Shown one piece after another: positions 55,672-64,000 of a stretch of DNA of 64,000 nt (position 1 is the stretch's first letter; each line of letters begins with the position of its first letter). Source of the DNA: Gammaproteobacteria bacterium (GTDB taxonomy: Bacteria; Pseudomonadota; Gammaproteobacteria; Steroidobacterales; XN24); contig JAHEFR010000008.1 in the NCBI GenBank assembly GCA_024640085.1, positions 1 to 64,000 on the forward strand, given 5' to 3'. The position numbers and the translations under genes were made by a program. The notes under the pieces were generated by a model. That model saw only the letters and a list, made by a program, of their open reading frames with translations. It ran no database searches and had not been told where the DNA came from.

Positions 55672-56453
55672 CCAGGATAATCGCCGTAGCCAATCAGAAG
55701 GGCGGGGTGGGCAAGACCACCACCGCCGTGAATCTCGCCGCATCCCTGGCAGCGAACGAACGGCGGGTGCTGATGGTGGACCTGGATCCCCAGGGCAATG
55801 CCACCATGGGCTGTGGCATCGACAAGAACGACCTGGAGGTGTCCGCCCTGGACGTCCTCATGGGCGATGCGGAGGCGAAAGGGACGATCCTGAAATCCGG
55901 GCAGGGGGACTTCGACCTCATCCCGGCCAACGCCGATCTCACGGCGGCGGAGGTGAGGCTCCTGAACGAATTCGGACGGGAGACCCGTCTGCATTCCGCC
56001 CTCGAGCCCCTGGCGGGCGACTATGACTACATCCTCATCGACTGCCCGCCGTCGATCAACATGCTGACGGTGAACGCCCTCACCGCGGCCACCGGTGTGC
56101 TGATCCCGATGCAGTGCGAGTACTACGCCCTGGAGGGCCTGTCGTCGCTACTGTCGACGGTCGAGCAGATCCGGGACGCCGTGAACCCAGCCCTCCAGCT
56201 CGAAGGGCTCCTCCGGACGATGTTCGATCCCCGCAACAACCTGGCCAACGAGGTCTCGAGCCAGCTCATCATGCATTTCGGCAGCAAGGTCTACCGGACC
56301 GTGATCCCTCGCAACGTGCGCCTGGCGGAGGCGCCGAGTTTCGGACTGCCCGCCATGTACCACGACAAGTATTCCCGGGGCGCACTGGCCTACTTGGCCC
56401 TGGCCGGCGAAATCATCCGGCGGGAGGAGCAGACGGCGCCGGGTGCCGGCTGA
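55668..56453 (+). CDS. parA: Chromosome partitioning ATPase ParA (Soj)
   Basis: 261 residues. Deviant Walker A KGGVGKTT (residues 11-18), DLDPQGNATMGCGID, Walker B-like YILIDCPPS. Moves ParB-parS complexes, using the parS pair at 27977 and 28586. Forms an operon with rsmG and parB. Confidence 0.97.
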   Translation: MTRIIAVANQKGGVGKTTTAVNLAASLAANERRVLMVDLDPQGNATMGCGIDKNDLEVSALDVLMGDAEAKGTILKSGQGDFDLIPANADLTAAEVRLLNEFGRETRLHSALEPLAGDYDYILIDCPPSINMLTVNALTAATGVLIPMQCEYYALEGLSSLLSTVEQIRDAVNPALQLEGLLRTMFDPRNNLANEVSSQLIMHFGSKVYRTVIPRNVRLAEAPSFGLPAMYHDKYSRGALAYLALAGEIIRREEQTAPGAG

Positions 56454-56506
56454 GCTCTGTTACACTTTCCCGCCTCCCAGGGGCATTACTTCGAGAGAGA
56501 CGAACG

Positions 56507-57385
56507 ATGGCCGCCAAGCGCCGAACACTTGGGCGGGGGCTCGACGCCCTCCTGAGCACGCCCCGCGCCCAGAGGGCCCCCGGGGACGATTCGGCGCCGG
56601 TCGGGGAGACGCTCCGCAGGGTACCGGTGGACTTGCTCCGGAGGGGGCGTTTTCAGCCACGCCAGGACATGCGCCCCGAATCCCTCGAGGAGCTGGCCAG
56701 CTCCATCCGTGCCCAGGGCGTGGTCCAGCCTATCGTCGTCCGACCCCTCCCGGATGAGGCTGGCTTCGAGATCATCGCCGGCGAACGGCGCTGGCGCGCC
56801 GCCCAGCTTGCCGGCCTGGAGGAGATCCCGGCGGTGATCCGGGACGTGCCCGACGAGGCCGCCGTGGCGATGTCGCTGATCGAAAATATCCAGCGGGAGA
56901 ACCTCAATCCCCTGGAGGAAGCCCGTGCGCTGGAAAGGTTGATCGAGGAATTCGGAATGACCCACCAGCGGGCCGCCGAGGCTGTCGGGCGATCCCGGGC
57001 CGCGGTTACCAACCTGCTGCGGCTCCTCGATCTCGGCGAGGAGGTCAAGGTGATGGTGGAACGGCGGGAACTGGAGATGGGACACGCCCGGGCCCTGCTC
57101 GGACTGACCGATGCCGCCGCCCAGCTGGCGGCGGCACGGAAGGTAGCCTCCGCCGGCCTGTCGGTCCGGGAGACCGAGCGCCTGGTGAAGCGCCTGGTCC
57201 TCCCAGGCAAAAGCCCCGGCACCCCCAGACAGCCGGACCCGGATGTGGCTCGCCTGGAGAACGAACTGGGCGAGCGGCTAGGCGCCAGCGTGGTCCTGCG
57301 GCAGTCTGGCAAGGGCCGGGGCCAGGTCGTGATCCGCTACAACAGCCTCGATGAACTAGAGGGCATCCTCGCCCATATTCGCTGA
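56507..57385 (+). CDS. parB: Chromosome partitioning protein ParB (Spo0J)
   Basis: 292 residues. Begins with RRTLGRGLDALL (ParA-activating), then CTPase domain motifs IAGERRWRAAQLAGL and ENIQRENLNPLEEA, a helix-turn-helix (AAEAVGRSRAAVTNLLRLL) and a C-terminal dimer domain ending LDELEGILAHIR. The ATG at 56507 is supported by homology. 53 bp after parA. Confidence 0.97.
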   Translation: MAAKRRTLGRGLDALLSTPRAQRAPGDDSAPVGETLRRVPVDLLRRGRFQPRQDMRPESLEELASSIRAQGVVQPIVVRPLPDEAGFEIIAGERRWRAAQLAGLEEIPAVIRDVPDEAAVAMSLIENIQRENLNPLEEARALERLIEEFGMTHQRAAEAVGRSRAAVTNLLRLLDLGEEVKVMVERRELEMGHARALLGLTDAAAQLAAARKVASAGLSVRETERLVKRLVLPGKSPGTPRQPDPDVARLENELGERLGASVVLRQSGKGRGQVVIRYNSLDELEGILAHIR

Positions 57386-57394
57386 CCGGTTGCG

Positions 57395-57424
57395 TTGCAC
57401 TGCCGAAACGCCAGCCCGTATAAT
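57395..57424 (+). promoter_or_regulatory. atp operon promoter
   Basis: TTGCAC (57395-57400) and TATAAT (57419-57424), spaced 18 bp, directly after the parB stop. An 8-bp inverted repeat (CGCCAGCC at 57409-57416 and GGCTGGCG at 57436-57443) surrounds the -10 box. Confidence 0.72.
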
Positions 57425-57478
57425 AATGGGGCTATGGCTGGCGTCGGCTGATGTCGCGATCCAGCCGGGACGCCACCC

Positions 57479-57508
57479 GACGCCTTGAGGGGCGAAAGTG
57501 GCGTTTTT
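57479..57508 (+). terminator. Possible attenuator in the atp leader
   Basis: ACGCC (57480-57484) can pair with GGCGT (57500-57504), followed by TTTT. It lies between the atp promoter and atpI, so if real it would cut or tune transcription of the whole operon. Stem only 5 bp, so weak. An alternative GGCTG/CAGCC stem (57446-57465) lies before it. Confidence 0.4.
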
Positions 57509-57531
57509 AATTGCCAGGGGATACCGGCACA

Positions 57532-57936
57532 GTGGGCGTTTCGCCTGAGAACAATCCCTTGCCGGCCATGTTCAGGATCCTGCTGGCCCAGTTGGGCGTG
57601 GGGCTGGCGGTGGCCGCCGCGGGGCAGGTCTGGGCAGGAACGGTCGCCGCTTATTCGGCGCTCCTGGGCGGTCTGATCTGTGTGGTGCCGAATTCGTTTC
57701 TGGCGCTACGTATGTTCGCCGGGAGCCTGATGGGGGATCCCCGTCGCGCATTGACCGCGACCTACGTCGGGGCCGCCGGCAAATGGTTGCTGACGGCGGC
57801 GTTGTTCGCGGTGGTATTCATGCTGGTCCGGCCCCTCAGGCCGGGGTGGCTTTTCGCCGGATTCCTGGCGTCCCAGGGGATCGTGCTGATCTCCCTGGTG
57901 TCGTCCCGGTTTTCGGGCCAATCGATGACGAGTTGA
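57532..57936 (+). CDS. atpI: ATP synthase protein I
   Basis: 134 residues with four hydrophobic helices. QLGVGLAVAAAGQVWAGTVA, YSALLGGLICVVPNSFLALR and AAGKWLLTAALFAVVF match proteobacterial AtpI, which aids c-ring assembly or ion supply. The start is uncertain: GTG at 57532 with AGGGG upstream, or ATG at 57568. Confidence 0.85.
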   Translation: MGVSPENNPLPAMFRILLAQLGVGLAVAAAGQVWAGTVAAYSALLGGLICVVPNSFLALRMFAGSLMGDPRRALTATYVGAAGKWLLTAALFAVVFMLVRPLRPGWLFAGFLASQGIVLISLVSSRFSGQSMTS

Positions 57937-58755
<819 letters not shown>

Positions 58756-58770
58756 GCAACGGACCCTTAG

Positions 58771-59067
<297 letters not shown>

Positions 59068-59113
59068 CCGCGGGATCGCCTTCCACTGACACCGATCCGC
59101 TAGGAGGTCCAAA

Positions 59114-59584
59114 GTGGATTTCAACATGACCTTGTTGGGTCAGACGATCGCCATGATCGTGTTCGTCTGGTTCTGCATGAGGTACATCTGGCCGCCGCTG
59201 GTCGGCGCCCTGGATGAGCGACGCAAGCAGATCGCCGATGGCCTTGCCGCGGCGGAGGACGGCCGCAAGGCACTCGAGGATGCCCAGGCCCGCTTCGAGG
59301 AGACCGTGCGCGAGTCCCGCGAGAAGGCGGCGGAGATCATCCAGCAGGCCGAGAAGCGTGCCCGCGAGATCGTCGATGAGGCGAGGACGGACGCCATCTC
59401 AGAAGGGGAGCGGCTGATCACCCAGGCCAAGGCCGAGATCTCCCAGGAAGCCAGCCGTGCCAAGGACGCCCTTCGGGGCGAGGTTGCCGCTATCGCAGTC
59501 AGCGGGGCCCGACAGCTGCTGGAGCGGGAGATCGATCCCGCTACCCACCAGCAGTTGCTGGCCAAACTCGCTTCCGAGCTCTGA
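59114..59584 (+). CDS. atpF: ATP synthase subunit b
   Basis: 156 residues from a GTG. One N-terminal helix (TLLGQTIAMIVFVWFCMRY), then a long charged coiled coil, ending with ARQLLEREIDPATHQQLLAK. Peripheral stalk. Ribosome site AGGAGG. Confidence 0.96.
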   Translation: MDFNMTLLGQTIAMIVFVWFCMRYIWPPLVGALDERRKQIADGLAAAEDGRKALEDAQARFEETVRESREKAAEIIQQAEKRAREIVDEARTDAISEGERLITQAKAEISQEASRAKDALRGEVAAIAVSGARQLLEREIDPATHQQLLAKLASEL

Positions 59585-59599
59585 AGGCGGGACTGACCC

Positions 59600-60136
59600 A
59601 TGTCCGACCACACTATCGTCGCACGACCCTACGCCAAGGCTGTCTTCGAGATTGCACGCGCCCAGAACTCGCTTTCCCAGTGGGCAGAGGCTCTCGCCCT
59701 CGCTTCCAGCGTCGTCGAGGACGAGGGGTTCAACGACCTCCTGTTCAGACCGGACGCGGACCCGCAGGCCCTGGCCGATCTCGTGATCGATATCTGTGGC
59801 GAGCGTGCAGGCGAGTTGCAGCAGAACCTGATCCGGCTGCTGGCCGGGAACGGCCGCCTCACCTGCCTGCCGTGGATCGCGGCGGAATACGTACGCCTCA
59901 GAGACGAGTACGAGAACGTGGCCGACGTGGAAGTCCTGTCGGCGGTGCCGCTCTCCGAGGAACAGAAAGAACAGTTTGCCGGGGCGATGAAGAAACGTCT
60001 CGGCAAGGACGTCCGGCTGAGCTGCGATATCGATGCCTCCCTCCTGGGTGGCGCGATCCTGCGGTCCGGAGACATCGTCATCGACGGCTCCCTTCGCGGT
60101 CGGCTAGACCGGCTTGCTGGCGCCTTGACTCACTGA
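59600..60136 (+). CDS. atpH: ATP synthase subunit delta
   Basis: 178 residues: ARPYAKAVFEIARAQNSL, LIRLLAGNGRLTCLPWIA, and the C-terminal GGAILRSGDIVIDGSLRGRL, the OSCP/delta signature. Joins stalk b to F1. Confidence 0.96.
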   Translation: MSDHTIVARPYAKAVFEIARAQNSLSQWAEALALASSVVEDEGFNDLLFRPDADPQALADLVIDICGERAGELQQNLIRLLAGNGRLTCLPWIAAEYVRLRDEYENVADVEVLSAVPLSEEQKEQFAGAMKKRLGKDVRLSCDIDASLLGGAILRSGDIVIDGSLRGRLDRLAGALTH

Positions 60137-60148
60137 GAGGAACATTAA

Positions 60149-61690
<1,542 letters not shown>

Positions 61691-61703
61691 TCCGGAGACG
61701 TAA

Positions 61704-62567
61704 ATGGCCGTCGGCAAGGAAATCCGCTCGCAGATCACGAGCATCAAGAACACGCAGAAGATCACCAAGGCCATGGAGATGGTCGCGGCGAGCAAGATGC
61801 GCAAGGCTCAGGACCGGATGGAAGCATCCCGGCCCTATGCCGAGCAGATCCGCACGGTGATCGGCCACCTGCGCATGGCCAACCCGGATAAGCGGGTGGC
61901 GCTGCTGCAGGAGCGCCCCGACATCAAGCGGGTCGGCTACATTGTCATCTCGACGGACCGCGGTCTGTGCGGCGGCCTGAACGCCAACATGTTCAGGATG
62001 ATGCTCGGCGAGATCCGCGAGTGGCAAAGCAAGGACGTGGAAGTGGATCTCTGCGTCATGGGCCGCAAGGCGCGCCAGTTCTTCCGCCGGATCAACGTGA
62101 ACATCGTCGCGGCAGTGACCGACCTCGGCGACGTGCCCCACGTGCGTGACCTGATCGGCACCATCCAGGTGATGCTCGACAGCTTCAGCGAGAAGACGGT
62201 GGACCGGGTGTTCATCGTCTACAACTCCTTCGTCAACACCATGAGCCAGAAGCCCACGGTGCGGACCCTGATGCCGGTGGAGACGCCGGACGCGGACGAA
62301 CTCCAGGCGCAGTGGGATTACATCTACGAGCCGGACGCCGCCGAGCTGTTGCCGGGCGTTCTGGCCCGCTACATCGAGTCCCAGGTCTACCGGGCGGCGG
62401 TGGAAAACGTAGCCTGCGAGATGGCGGCGCGGATGGTCGCCATGAAGAGCGCAACAGACAACGCCGGCAAGCTGATCGACGGCTTGCAGCTGGCCTACAA
62501 CAAGGCACGCCAGGCGGCGATTACACAGGAGCTGTCCGAGATCGTCGGCGGCGCGGCGGCGGTCTGA
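61704..62567 (+). CDS. atpG: ATP synthase subunit gamma
   Basis: 287 residues. N-terminal [20 protein letters not shown] and C-terminal [19 protein letters not shown] form the central shaft coiled coil. The Rossmann part has [16 protein letters not shown]. Transmits rotation to F1. Confidence 0.97.
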   Translation: MAVGKEIRSQITSIKNTQKITKAMEMVAASKMRKAQDRMEASRPYAEQIRTVIGHLRMANPDKRVALLQERPDIKRVGYIVISTDRGLCGGLNANMFRMMLGEIREWQSKDVEVDLCVMGRKARQFFRRINVNIVAAVTDLGDVPHVRDLIGTIQVMLDSFSEKTVDRVFIVYNSFVNTMSQKPTVRTLMPVETPDADELQAQWDYIYEPDAAELLPGVLARYIESQVYRAAVENVACEMAARMVAMKSATDNAGKLIDGLQLAYNKARQAAITQELSEIVGGAAAV

Positions 62568-63986
<1,419 letters not shown>

Positions 63987-64000
63987 TCCCGGCGACCGGC

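Overview
This window is a gene-dense, GC-rich stretch of a gammaproteobacterial chromosome centred on the replication origin. The evidence is the gammaproteobacterial order dnaA-dnaN-recF-gyrB on one strand against rpmH-rnpA-yidD-yidC-mnmE on the other, the yibN-grxC-secB-gpsA block set against envC-ctpA-yibQ (compare E. coli), alpha/beta glycyl-tRNA synthetase followed by gmhB and plsC, glnA-ntrBC under a sigma-54/NtrC promoter, and rsmG-parA-parB running into atpIBEFHAGD. I cannot assign a genus. No rRNA, tRNA, IS element, prophage or CRISPR array was recognised, and no gene-free gap exceeds 300 bp.

Layout: 1-8.2 kb holds a partial transaldolase, a HEPN-like protein, small membrane and redox genes (DUF2905, GST, DUF2214, SDR, RidA), a Sel1-repeat/prolyl-hydroxylase fusion, an ArsN2-like acetyltransferase, a YjdF-like protein, a diguanylate cyclase and a DJ-1 protein. 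8.1-11.4 kb is the envelope cluster envC-ctpA-yibQ. 11.5-16.1 kb is yibN-grxC-secB-gpsA, trmL, a class 1B pyrD without pyrK beside it, and a methyltransferase. 16.1-20.7 kb is the nitrogen-control locus glnA - DUF4124 - ntrB - ntrC. 21-25.3 kb is glyQS-gmhB-plsC. 25.5-32 kb is the origin segment. The likely oriC is the AT-rich dnaN-dnaA gap, with three perfect DnaA boxes, and two parS sites lie inside recF. 31.9-39 kb is rpmH-rnpA-yidD-yidC-mnmE, a second diguanylate cyclase, and mnmG.

In many gammaproteobacteria mnmG is followed directly by rsmG-parAB-atp. Here about 16 kb separates them (39.0-54.9 kb). This block carries an oligopeptide ABC transporter (oppABCDF), glutathione peroxidase, a SIMPL-domain protein, two adjacent monoheme cytochromes c, an iron-sulfur (6-4)-type photolyase, an MBL-fold hydrolase translationally coupled to an acryloyl-CoA-reductase-like gene, prpBCD of the 2-methylcitrate cycle, and a DUF3106 repeat protein. 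The last four metabolic genes suggest a route from acrylyl-CoA through propionyl-CoA to pyruvate and succinate. From 55 kb to the end come rsmG, parAB and an H+-type F1Fo ATP synthase operon lacking only atpC, which lies past the edge.

I found no convincing wholly new defence or mobile system. The items most worth a second look are the origin/parS architecture, rnpA with no ATG/GTG/TTG start that preserves its conserved N-terminus, the split mnmG-rsmG locus with its propionate cluster, the split cytochrome c4-like gene pair, the Sel1-P4H fusion, and several palindromic regulatory candidates.
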